Below, one piece after another: positions 16,778 through 23,845 of a stretch of 63,466 nt of DNA (position 1 is the stretch's first letter; each line of letters begins with the position of its first letter). The notes under the pieces are model-generated. The model did no database searches and had not been told where the DNA came from. It saw nothing but the letters and a program-made list of their open reading frames with translations. The DNA is from Planctomycetota bacterium (GTDB lineage Bacteria > Planctomycetota > SZUA-567). Location: NCBI GenBank assembly GCA_020060765.1, contig JAGUZQ010000079.1, forward strand, positions 1 to 63,466, given 5' to 3'. A program made the translations under genes and the position numbers.

Positions 16778-17674
16778 CTACTTTTTCCCCGTCGGCTTGA
16801 CCAGGAATTTGGTCATCAGCACGACGTTGCCTTTCTCCGAATAGACCACCTCGTCCATGATCCGCTGGATCAGAAAAATGCCGAAGCCGCCTGGGCGCTT
16901 GCCCTGATCGGCGCGGTTCTTGAGATGCTGCTCGGGATCAAGAGAAGGGTCGGGGACTTTTTCGGGATGGAAACCTTCGCCCTCGTCCTCGAATTTCAGC
17001 ACGATCCGGTCGCCGAAAAAACAATAGGAGATGCGGAACTGCTTGTCCCGGTCGAGACGGTTGCCCCATTCGATGGCGTTGCGACCAAGTTCCTCCATCG
17101 CCATGCGCAAGTCTTCGCAGATTTCCTGCGGCAGACGGCTGGTGAAGAGGATATCGCTGAAGCGCTGCATCCGGGTGAGATATTCAAATTCCGACGGCGC
17201 GGTCAGCTCCACCCAGCCTTCGGTGGGGTGCAGCGCCTTCAGTTCGCCGGTGGTGGCTTTGCGGGAAAGCTGGCGCTTGATCGCGCGCCTGACCACGGCG
17301 CGGACGTCCTTCATGTCGCAGGGCTTGCTCAGGAAGTCGCTGGCTCCGTGGCGGAGGCAGCGGATGACGACTTCCTCCTCGTGGCTGCCGCTGATGATGA
17401 CCACGGCGACCTGCGGCGCGGCGATGGAAAGCCATTCCAGAAATTCCTCACCGCTGACCTGCGGCATAACCAGGTCGAGCAGCACCGCTTTTATTTTAAA
17501 TGATTTTTCCTCAAGGATTTCCCGCGCGCGCAGGGCGCTTTCCGCTTCCAGCACCTCATAGTTATCTTCCAGCAGAAAGGTACGCAACATTTGCCTGATG
17601 CTGGGTTCGTCGTCCACCACCAGCACGGTTGAGGGGGCGACGGGGCAGGTGGGATTTGAGGTCTGATCCGACAT
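16778..17674 (-). CDS. Response regulator fused to an RsbW-like anti-sigma kinase domain
   Basis: Receiver domain at about 15-135 with the acidic residues in VVDDE, phospho-acceptor Asp67 in LLDLVMP, and the Lys in FLSKP. After a linker of about 30 residues, a GHKL ATPase of the RsbW/SpoIIAB type occupies 160-295, with N-box AMEELGRNAIEWG, G1 box FEDEGEGF, and G2 region RPGGFGIFLIQRIMDEV. Such kinases phosphorylate STAS antagonists or bind sigma factors, here presumably under control of receiver phosphorylation. It is encoded first in an operon with the cyclase. A STAS protein (19943-20317) and an ECF sigma gene (17870) lie nearby and are candidate partners. The direct partner is not shown by the sequence. 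Confidence 0.9.
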   Translation of the reverse strand: MSDQTSNPTCPVAPSTVLVVDDEPSIRQMLRTFLLEDNYEVLEAESALRAREILEEKSFKIKAVLLDLVMPQVSGEEFLEWLSIAAPQVAVVIISGSHEEEVVIRCLRHGASDFLSKPCDMKDVRAVVRRAIKRQLSRKATTGELKALHPTEGWVELTAPSEFEYLTRMQRFSDILFTSRLPQEICEDLRMAMEELGRNAIEWGNRLDRDKQFRISYCFFGDRIVLKFEDEGEGFHPEKVPDPSLDPEQHLKNRADQGKRPGGFGIFLIQRIMDEVVYSEKGNVVLMTKFLVKPTGKK

Positions 17675-17699
17675 GGCATTTTCCTTGTATCTAATTATG

Positions 17700-17727
17700 A
17701 TTATATGATAATTTGGCTGCGGCGCAA
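17700..17727 (-). promoter_or_regulatory. Candidate sigma-70 promoter for the receiver/cyclase operon
   Basis: On the minus strand TTGCGC (17727-17722), a 16-base spacer and a perfect TATAAT (17705-17700), about 26 bases before the ATG at 17674. Confidence 0.5.
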
Positions 17728-17869
17728 TAGTTGAAAAAGTGAAGTGAGGCGCGAGGGATTTTTTTTAAAAAACAAAAACAACAACCGTGCGCACCCTTTC
17801 ATTGTCTTTCGGGTATGGATAGATGAAAGGCATCAATATCGCTAACGGCCTTTTCCGGAAATACGGCTT

Positions 17870-18382
17870 GTGAATGAAGAAACCCTGACTGCCCTGGTGG
17901 ATACCCACGAGAGCGGCATTTACCGGTATCTGGTCTATCTCGGCGCGGGGCACGCGGCGGCTGAGGATGTATTGCAGGACACGTTTCTGGCGGCGTACCA
18001 GAACCGTTCCCCGGAAAACGATCCGGCGAAAGTGGGGGCGTGGCTGCGCGGAATTGCGCGCAATATTTTCCGCAAGCATTGCCGAAAACGGAAAATGTCT
18101 CCCATCCTGTTCGACGACGCGGCGCTGGCGGCGGCGGAGAGTTACTGGCGGGAAACGGCGGAGACCGGGTTTGACCAGATCATGCTGGCGCTGGACAGTT
18201 GCCTGAAAAAACTGCCGGACAAACAACGCGAGCTGATTATCATGCGTTACGACAAAAGCATCTCCAGAAGATCGATGGCGGAATTGACGGGAATGACTCC
18301 CGACGGGATAAAGAGCGCCTTACGGCGCATTCGAGAGGGGTTGGCTGATTGCATCAGGCGCGAGCGGGAGGCGGAAAAATGA
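17870..18382 (+). CDS. ECF RNA polymerase sigma factor
   Basis: A 170-residue sigma-70 family extracytoplasmic-function factor. Region 2 (about 10-75) has HAAAEDVLQDTFLAAYQNR and WLRGIARNIFRKHCRK for core and -10 binding. Region 4 (about 110-165) has LKKLPDKQRELIIMRYDKSISRRSMAELTGMTPDGIKSALRRIREGL, a helix-turn-helix for -35 recognition. The start is GTG at 17870. The next gene overlaps by 4 bases (ATGA) and encodes a FecR-like membrane protein, the usual sigma/anti-sigma arrangement. The regulon is unknown. Confidence 0.93.
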   Translation: MNEETLTALVDTHESGIYRYLVYLGAGHAAAEDVLQDTFLAAYQNRSPENDPAKVGAWLRGIARNIFRKHCRKRKMSPILFDDAALAAAESYWRETAETGFDQIMLALDSCLKKLPDKQRELIIMRYDKSISRRSMAELTGMTPDGIKSALRRIREGLADCIRREREAEK

Positions 18383-19773
18383 AATCAGAATGGCCTGACC
18401 GCTTCGTTAACATGTTATTGCAGGAAAAGCTGGGCGGAGACCGCCCCGGCGGTTGTAAGGAAAAAATCCTGCTCCGGGCGCGGGCGGCGCAGATGCGTCG
18501 GCGGATTGTGCGGATAGCGTCAGGGCTGGCGGTAGCGGCGGCGGTGGCGCTGGGTGTGTTTGTCTGGAGATTCGCGCCGGAGAAAATTTCTGGCGGTCGG
18601 CCAGACAGCGAAAAGGTTGCGGCGGCATATCCCCCGGCGCGGATCAAGGGACAGTGCAGCGTTGAGGGCGAACTGGACAGAGGCGCGCGGATTGTTGCCG
18701 ACAAGGGAGAGGCGACTCTCTCCTTGGGCGGATACGCGGAGGTGGATTTCGCGCCGGAAAGCGTGTGCCTGATCGAAGGCGCGAAAAATAACGAACAGGT
18801 ATATCTGGAAAGAGGCGGCGTGCATTGCCGCGTGATTCCGGCTGCGGCGGGGATGAACCGGTCGTTCTCGGTGCGGACGGAATGCGGCACGGCTCAGGCG
18901 TTAGGGACGGAGTTTTCGGTTTTGTTGGATGAGACGGAGGATGCGAACATGAAAAAAATGTTGGTTAAGGTAGTCGCGGGCGTGGTGCTGGTAACAGGTA
19001 TCTATGGCGAGTCGAAAAGCCTTCTGGCTGGCGAACAGGATGCGGTCAAGAAGACGGTTGCTGTTACCGAAGCCAAAAAAGAACCGGAGAAAAGCCGAGA
19101 GCAACTGGTTCGTGAAGCATATCAGTTACAGATCAGGATGCTCCGGCTCCGGCTGGAGGATATAGAAGAAGACATTATGGAAAACGAGGAGCTGGTCAAG
19201 AAGTCAGACAACGCGTCGACTGTGTATATCGCTTACCGCGAGGCGCTGGAAGCCGACCCGGAGTATATCGAACTGAACAAGCAGATCGAAGAAATCAATA
19301 ACGATAGGCAGAAGCAGATGGATGCGATGAGAAAGGCTACTCCCGAGGAACGCAAGGAACTGATGGCTGCGATGCACGGTGAGGGGATGCGGGAAGCCGG
19401 GAAAAAGCAGGCGGAACTGAACAATGCTTTGCGCAAGCTCCCGCTGGAAAAACCCGAGTTGAAAAAGCTAAAAGACGCGGCTGAAGAGGCAGTGCTGGCA
19501 GTGAATGCGCTTTACGAAAAACTGCTGGATGCGGACAAACAATACCGGCAATTAGAAAAAGATATGGAGTCTTTGCAGGAAGAGTCTATCTTGGGTGGTC
19601 GCGCGTTTGGCAAGCGGGGCAACCGCATGAACAACATGCCTCCCATTCAATTCGGCAATGGCGGAAATCATCGCAAGATGATATTCATGGACGGTAATGG
19701 CGCGCAGGGCGGCGTGGTTATTCAGGAAGGCAAGGACGGTGCTGAAGCAAAGGTAGACGTGCAGACCTTTTAG
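18379..19773 (+). CDS. FecR-like membrane anti-sigma protein with coiled-coil C terminus
   Basis: A 464-residue protein translationally coupled to the ECF sigma gene. The first 45 residues are cytosolic, followed by one membrane helix (about 46-66, RIASGLAVAAAVALGVFVW). A FecR-like beta domain comes next (about 95-215), with RGARIVADKGEATLSLGG, VYLERGGVHCRV and FSVRTECGTAQALGTEFSV, ending in GESKSLLAGEQ. A long charged coiled-coil (about 240-400) and a Gly/Asn-rich tail follow outside the membrane. FecR-type proteins hold their sigma factor at the membrane until an outside signal arrives. The coiled-coil tail is unusual for the family and may carry the sensing or effector role. The true start is the ATG at 18379, since upstream codons overlap the sigma gene. 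Confidence 0.78.
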   Translation: MKSEWPDRFVNMLLQEKLGGDRPGGCKEKILLRARAAQMRRRIVRIASGLAVAAAVALGVFVWRFAPEKISGGRPDSEKVAAAYPPARIKGQCSVEGELDRGARIVADKGEATLSLGGYAEVDFAPESVCLIEGAKNNEQVYLERGGVHCRVIPAAAGMNRSFSVRTECGTAQALGTEFSVLLDETEDANMKKMLVKVVAGVVLVTGIYGESKSLLAGEQDAVKKTVAVTEAKKEPEKSREQLVREAYQLQIRMLRLRLEDIEEDIMENEELVKKSDNASTVYIAYREALEADPEYIELNKQIEEINNDRQKQMDAMRKATPEERKELMAAMHGEGMREAGKKQAELNNALRKLPLEKPELKKLKDAAEEAVLAVNALYEKLLDADKQYRQLEKDMESLQEESILGGRAFGKRGNRMNNMPPIQFGNGGNHRKMIFMDGNGAQGGVVIQEGKDGAEAKVDVQTF

Positions 19774-19795
19774 CAAAAACCGCAACGGGTTTTCA

Positions 19796-19822
19796 CGGGA
19801 GGGTGCAAGCCCTCCCGTTTTT
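19796..19822 (+). terminator. Rho-independent terminator after the FecR-like gene
   Basis: A perfect stem CGGGAGGG / CCCTCCCG with a six-base loop and a TTTTT tail, 22 bases after the stop codon. Confidence 0.88.
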
Positions 19823-19840
19823 CGTTTCCAGACGGTAAAT

Positions 19841-19874
19841 AAAACATAAGCTTCTTGCCGCAAGCTTATGTTTT
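19841..19874. promoter_or_regulatory. Perfect 13-bp inverted repeat
   Basis: AAAACATAAGCTT (19841-19853) and AAGCTTATGTTTT (19862-19874) with an 8-base loop CTTGCCGC. It lies 69 bases before the STAS gene. The low GC content and T-run suggest a second terminator or an operator-like site. Confidence 0.5.
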
Positions 19875-19942
19875 CCTAACTCTGGGGGATATAGTTGGGG
19901 CAAAGGCGATTTGCCGGTTTTGGTAAATAAGGGGAATCTTTC

Positions 19943-20317
19943 ATGGAGAGATTGAAAATCAGGGTAACACAACGCAGGTTCGGAGCGGCGGTAGTGTCGT
20001 TGAGGGGAAAACTCGACAACCGCAGCGCGGAAGCACTTAACCGCACTTTCCGTCATCTGCTTGCGCAGGGAACCAGGGACGTCGAAGTGGATTGTTCGGA
20101 AATCGAATACCTGTCTTCCAGCTGCATCGGCATCATCATCACCGCATGTATGCGCGCGCATAACAAGCACGGCGTCGTGAGCCTCCGCAATTTATCTTCC
20201 GGCATGTCCTCGATTCTGCAGATGGTCGGGTTTACCCGTCCGAAAAAAGATTCCATGCAGCTTGCGACCACGCCTTCCCGCCTGGACAGTTATGTCCTGA
20301 CTCACTCCGATAACTGA
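19943..20317 (+). CDS. STAS-domain anti-sigma factor antagonist
   Basis: A 124-residue single-domain STAS protein of the SpoIIAA/RsbV type, with FGAAVVSLRGKLDNRSAEAL, VEVDCSEIEYLSSSCIGI and LRNLSSGMSSILQMVGF. The serine cluster at YLSSSCIGI is where partner kinases phosphorylate this family. Its function would be to bind and inactivate an RsbW-like kinase when dephosphorylated. The receiver/RsbW-like fusion at 16778-17674 is the nearest candidate partner. AAGGGGA lies eight bases before the ATG. It appears to be a single-gene unit behind two hairpins. Confidence 0.9.
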   Translation: MERLKIRVTQRRFGAAVVSLRGKLDNRSAEALNRTFRHLLAQGTRDVEVDCSEIEYLSSSCIGIIITACMRAHNKHGVVSLRNLSSGMSSILQMVGFTRPKKDSMQLATTPSRLDSYVLTHSDN

Positions 20318-20345
20318 GCAACCGTAGAAAAAACATAGTCAAAAT

Positions 20346-20400
20346 CCCGCCTCCGCATTTCCCCCGGAAGGAATCGTCCGGGCCTGCCGTTTCCGGCGGG
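20346..20400. other. GC-rich region with nested hairpins
   Basis: Outer arms CCCGCC (20346-20351) and GGCGGG (20395-20400) enclose two smaller hairpins, CCCGGA/TCCGGG and GCCG/CGGC. It follows the STAS gene and lacks a clear T-run. The role is unknown; it may limit readthrough. Confidence 0.35.
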
Positions 20401-20452
20401 ATCGAGCAGTGTGATCTAGACAACTTGTTTCATCAGTTACCAGCCTCTAGCC

Positions 20453-20566
20453 GCAATGAGGTTAAGTTAAGGAAAAAACTTGTATCGTCATTCCCGCCTG
20501 CGCGGGAATGACGATTCGTTTATTTAATTGTTAAACCGAATGATTTTTCCTTAATTGACCGTGTTG
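20453..20566. mobile_element. MITE-like palindromic element, copy B (114 bp)
   Basis: The left end GCAATGAGGTTAAGTTAAGG and the reverse complement of the right end (GCAACACGGTCAATTAAGG) are terminal inverted repeats. The centre is an ATTCCCGCCTGCGCGGGAAT palindrome. CCTCTAGCC occurs directly on both sides (20444-20452 and 20567-20575), an 8-9 bp target-site duplication. The right duplication contains the TAG stop codon of the minus-strand gene at 20570-20797, so the element landed at the end of that gene. Confidence 0.7.
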
Positions 20567-20569
20567 CCT

Positions 20570-20797
20570 CTAGCCGGTTTTCTTGGCCACCCAAACCGCC
20601 GGAGCAGGATTGTCGTAAGGACGAAGTCTGCCAGGCAGGGCAAGAGGCTCCCATCCTTCGGCCAGCAGGCGTCGTATCGCGCAGGTTTTGCTTGCTCCCA
20701 GGCAGTACCGGTATCTGGTGATAGCTGCCAGCGCCGAAATCCTATTCAAGCTTTCCTTGTAATACGGACATATGGCATGATAGCTGCAGGCGTTCAT
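20570..20797 (-). CDS. Small cysteine-containing protein (CPYY...YC...C type)
   Basis: A 75-residue protein with four cysteines in a pattern I have seen in small uncharacterised bacterial proteins: C-x5-CPYY, then about 20 residues later YC-x5-C with an arginine-rich helix (CAIRRLLAEGWEPLALPGRLRP). Metal or Fe-S binding is possible but unproven. The start is placed at the ATG at 20797 because GGGGAG lies eight bases upstream; a longer frame from 20827 has no such site. The gene is flanked on its 3' side by MITE copy B, whose target duplication includes the stop codon. A possible sigma-54 promoter lies upstream. Confidence 0.65.
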   Translation of the reverse strand: MNACSYHAICPYYKESLNRISALAAITRYRYCLGASKTCAIRRLLAEGWEPLALPGRLRPYDNPAPAVWVAKKTG

Positions 20798-20855
20798 GTC
20801 ATGCTCTCCCCAAGGTGATATTCCCATGTCGGTTTATGTACAGCCTTAATAGCAT

Positions 20856-20873
20856 TTGCAAAAAGTATTCCAA
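20856..20873 (-). promoter_or_regulatory. Possible sigma-54 promoter
   Basis: Minus strand TTGGAATACTTTTTGCAA: GG and GC are ten bases apart and the -12 block TTTGCA is good, but the -24 block is only partial. It lies about 60 bases before the small cysteine-protein gene. Confidence 0.35.
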
Positions 20874-20935
20874 TTAAGCCGGAAATCGGTAAAAATAAGT
20901 GTTATGGAAACCGGCCGGGATAATGAGGTTTAAAA

Positions 20936-22063
20936 TTGCGCATTCTCTATCTGACTGACATTGATCTTGGCGTTTCAAATGGGCCGGTTGCCCATGTAAC
21001 CGGTTTTACCGTCGCCGCCGCTGGTCTGGGTCATGATGTAAAAATCCATTGTCCGCCGCCTTCCGGTCCGGTGTCTCCGGAACTGGGTGTGGTCTCGGTT
21101 CCGCTGCCCAGATTGCCCCTGGTCATGCGTCCGCTCTTTGCCCTGACCAGTGCTGGTTTTATTGCGAAACAATGGAGCAAGCCGCCGGATTTGATCTATT
21201 GCCGGGTCAGTCATTGGACCCATGCCGCCGTTGTTCTGAAGCGCCGCTGGAATTGTCCGCTGTACTGCGAGGTAAACGGCATTACGGAAGACCATCTGCG
21301 CGGCGCAGGCAGAAACTTCCTAGCAAAAAAAATCATTCTGGATCACGAGTTGGATTGCCTGAACGTTGCCGATCGCATTATTGCCGTGACCGAAGGCATC
21401 CGGCGTCATGTGCTTCAACGGGACGATACTATTCCTGAACACAATGTAATCACGGTCGCCAACGCGGTTAATCCCCAGGCATTTTTTCCCGGCAACCGCG
21501 CTGAAGCACGCCAGCGATTAGGTCTGCCTTCTGACGCGGGCATTATCGGTTACTGCGGCACTCTCGACTGGTGGCAGGGGGTGGAAATTCTGGTGGATGC
21601 CTTTATCCAGGTGGCGCAGACTCGTCCTGACGCATATCTGCTATTGGCCGGGCGGGGAGATGACGGTGCGTTTCTGCGGCGGCTGCAAGAGGCGGGACTG
21701 CAACAGAGGGTTTGCCGGATCGGGGCGTTTCCCTGGTCGCAGGCGCCTGGCCTGATTGCCGCGTGCGATATCTGCGTCGCTCCCAAGCGGCCTCTGCAGA
21801 GCGGTTATTCGCCGATCAAACTCTATGAGTATCTTGCCTGTGCGCGCCCGGTAGTGGCCAGCCGCATCGCGGGATTTGAATTTGTTGAAGTGGAGGAAGC
21901 GGGACTGCTGGTGCAGCCGGAGAATCCCTCCGCTTTAGCCGGGGCATTGACGCTGTTGCTGGATCACCCCGAAACGCGCCTGGCAATGGGGCGCCGGGGG
22001 AGGGAATTGATTCTGGCAAACCATACCTGGGAGCAGGCAGTTAAAAAGATTCTGTCCGCTTGA
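20936..22063 (+). CDS. Glycosyltransferase family 4 protein
   Basis: A 375-residue GT-B fold transferase that would move a sugar from a nucleotide-sugar donor to a lipid or glycan acceptor. The N-terminal half has the acceptor domain (LYLTDIDLGVSNGPVAHV). The C-terminal half carries the donor domain, with GYCGTLDWWQGVEILVDAF, LLLAGRGDDGAF, SPIKLYEYLACARPVVASR with the EX7E-type glutamates, and GLLVQPENPSALAGAL. The start is TTG at 20936 with GAGG at good spacing. It is followed, after a promoter at 22071, by the other transferase genes. The substrate is not evident. Confidence 0.9.
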   Translation: MRILYLTDIDLGVSNGPVAHVTGFTVAAAGLGHDVKIHCPPPSGPVSPELGVVSVPLPRLPLVMRPLFALTSAGFIAKQWSKPPDLIYCRVSHWTHAAVVLKRRWNCPLYCEVNGITEDHLRGAGRNFLAKKIILDHELDCLNVADRIIAVTEGIRRHVLQRDDTIPEHNVITVANAVNPQAFFPGNRAEARQRLGLPSDAGIIGYCGTLDWWQGVEILVDAFIQVAQTRPDAYLLLAGRGDDGAFLRRLQEAGLQQRVCRIGAFPWSQAPGLIAACDICVAPKRPLQSGYSPIKLYEYLACARPVVASRIAGFEFVEVEEAGLLVQPENPSALAGALTLLLDHPETRLAMGRRGRELILANHTWEQAVKKILSA

Positions 22064-22070
22064 TGCAACA

Positions 22071-22099
22071 TTGACAGTATCTGGTCTGCGGGTTATATT
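22071..22099 (+). promoter_or_regulatory. Sigma-70 promoter of the glycosyltransferase cluster
   Basis: TTGACA (22071-22076), a 17-base spacer and TATATT (22094-22099). Transcription would start about 20 bases before the ATG at 22127 and could run through to 27559. Confidence 0.7.
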
Positions 22100-22126
22100 C
22101 ACCTGCCGTTGACGGACAGGGGTGCC

Positions 22127-23845
22127 ATGGAAGACAAAACCCGCAAGTTCTTTCTATACTGCATGTCAGGCACGTTGGCGTGTGTCTTGATAGTGATTGT
22201 ACTGGTCAACTTCCGCCTTGTTCCGCTCATGCCCGTGAACAGCATTTTTTTCTACCTGTTGCGTCATCATGACCATTATGTCATGCTTTGCTTTTTTCCG
22301 ATATTGTCGCTGGCCTGGTATTTCAGAAAAAATCCGCTGACGTTGCGTGCGGTCGGATTCTGCAATGACAGGCCACGGCTGATAGCTTTGCTGCTGTTTG
22401 TCGGGCTTGTCCTGAGCACGCTGCTGGTGTACAAAAACCATCCTCTTAGCATGGACGAGTATGCGCCGCAATTTCAGGCCAAGGTGTTTGCCGAAGGCAG
22501 GGCGACCACCTACGTGCCGACGGAACTGTTCAAGAATCTGATCCCTTTCAGCGGCAGGATGTTTCTGATCGCCAACCCGGAAAAAGGCCAGGTCATTGCC
22601 GATTACTGGCCGGGCTACGCGTTAATGCTGACGCCGTTCATCATGCTGGGCGTGCCGTGGCTGCTCAATCCCTTGCTGTGCGCGGGCAGCGTCCTGTTGT
22701 TGTGGCACCTCGCCCGCAGGTTGTTTCCCGCTACCGACGCGCCGGGGTGGGTGGTGTTGTTTGCCGTGGCGTCGGCCAATTTTACCGCTAACGGCATGTC
22801 GTTCTATGCGATGCCTGCCCACGTTTTTTTCAATTTGCTTTATGTCGCCTTGTTGCTCAGGCAGACCACCGGGCGGCTTTTGCTGGCGGGGCTGGTCGGT
22901 AGTTATGCCATGATCCTGCATAATCCCCTGCCGCACCTGGCGTTTGGCGCACCCTGGGTGTTGTGGCTGCTTACCCGGGAAGGGGGAGTAAAGAAATTCG
23001 CCGTGATTATCGCCGGTTACCTGCCGCTGGTTGTGTTCGGCTGCATCGGCTGGTTTTTGCTGCGCATCGACACCCTGCATCTGCCGTCTGAGGCAGCGGT
23101 CACGGCTCAAACTGCGGCGACGGGCTATACCTTTTCCTCGGTGTTTAAAAAGTTATCCGACGCCACCTTTACCCTGCCCAGTCTGCATACTTTTTCACTG
23201 CGGATGCTGGCGGCGGCGAAGATGTGGGTCTGGTGCGTGCCGGGGCTATTGCTGTGCGCGTGGTACGGCTACCGGAAACATAGCACCGTATTTCCGCACA
23301 ATCTGTTTCTTGCTTCCGCAGCCATGACTTTTCTTGCCTACATGTTTATCACGTTTTCGCAGGGGCATGGTTGGGGCTACCGTTACTTCTTTACCTCCTG
23401 GGGGGTGGTTCCGCTGCTGGCTGCGGCGGCGATGGTCGGCGAGGGTGTAGAGGAATCGTTTCGGAGATTCATGGCAAACTCGGCTGTGCTGTCGCTGGTA
23501 GTTCTTACCGTTCTGCATTTTGCCCAGATCAATAATTTCATAGATCACCATCTCAGCCAGCGTCCAGAATCTGTCGCGAACACGGAGCAGCGCCAACTTA
23601 TTTTGATTGATATCGGAACCGGTTTTTATACTCCCGATCTGGTGCAGAACGATCCGTTCCTGCGGGGCAAGGTAATCTATCTGGCGGCTCCGGGAAAAGT
23701 TTATCAGGCGAAATTGATGGAGAAGTATTTCCCCGCCGCGGTCAAAACGAAAGAAGATGAATTCGGCAGTGTGTGGCTGCTGCCGCCCGGCGATTATCCA
23801 TTGCTGGATTATCCGGCGGAAAAATGCGGTATCGGAGGCGAATGA
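22127..23845 (+). CDS. Multi-pass membrane glycosyltransferase (GT-C/GT39-like)
   Basis: A 572-residue integral membrane protein with about ten to twelve hydrophobic segments. After the first helices comes an acidic loop (SMDEYAPQFQAKVFAEGR), which fits the catalytic Asp-Glu loop of GT-C enzymes that use polyprenyl-phosphate sugars (ArnT/PMT/GT39-like). YWPGYALMLTPFIMLGVPW and the C-terminal soluble domain (about 480-572) also fit. These enzymes act outside the membrane on lipid or protein acceptors. The start is set at the ATG at 22127; an in-frame TTG lies six codons earlier. The GT2 gene that follows starts immediately after its stop and resembles dolichol-phosphate-sugar synthases, a plausible donor supplier. 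Confidence 0.82.
   Translation: MEDKTRKFFLYCMSGTLACVLIVIVLVNFRLVPLMPVNSIFFYLLRHHDHYVMLCFFPILSLAWYFRKNPLTLRAVGFCNDRPRLIALLLFVGLVLSTLLVYKNHPLSMDEYAPQFQAKVFAEGRATTYVPTELFKNLIPFSGRMFLIANPEKGQVIADYWPGYALMLTPFIMLGVPWLLNPLLCAGSVLLLWHLARRLFPATDAPGWVVLFAVASANFTANGMSFYAMPAHVFFNLLYVALLLRQTTGRLLLAGLVGSYAMILHNPLPHLAFGAPWVLWLLTREGGVKKFAVIIAGYLPLVVFGCIGWFLLRIDTLHLPSEAAVTAQTAATGYTFSSVFKKLSDATFTLPSLHTFSLRMLAAAKMWVWCVPGLLLCAWYGYRKHSTVFPHNLFLASAAMTFLAYMFITFSQGHGWGYRYFFTSWGVVPLLAAAAMVGEGVEESFRRFMANSAVLSLVVLTVLHFAQINNFIDHHLSQRPESVANTEQRQLILIDIGTGFYTPDLVQNDPFLRGKVIYLAAPGKVYQAKLMEKYFPAAVKTKEDEFGSVWLLPPGDYPLLDYPAEKCGIGGE

Noticed and set aside
20490..20515. ATTCCCGC/GCGGGAAT palindrome as an independent terminator
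   Set aside because: It forms the centre of MITE copy B and is repeated elsewhere, so it is treated as part of the repeat, although it may also stop transcription.
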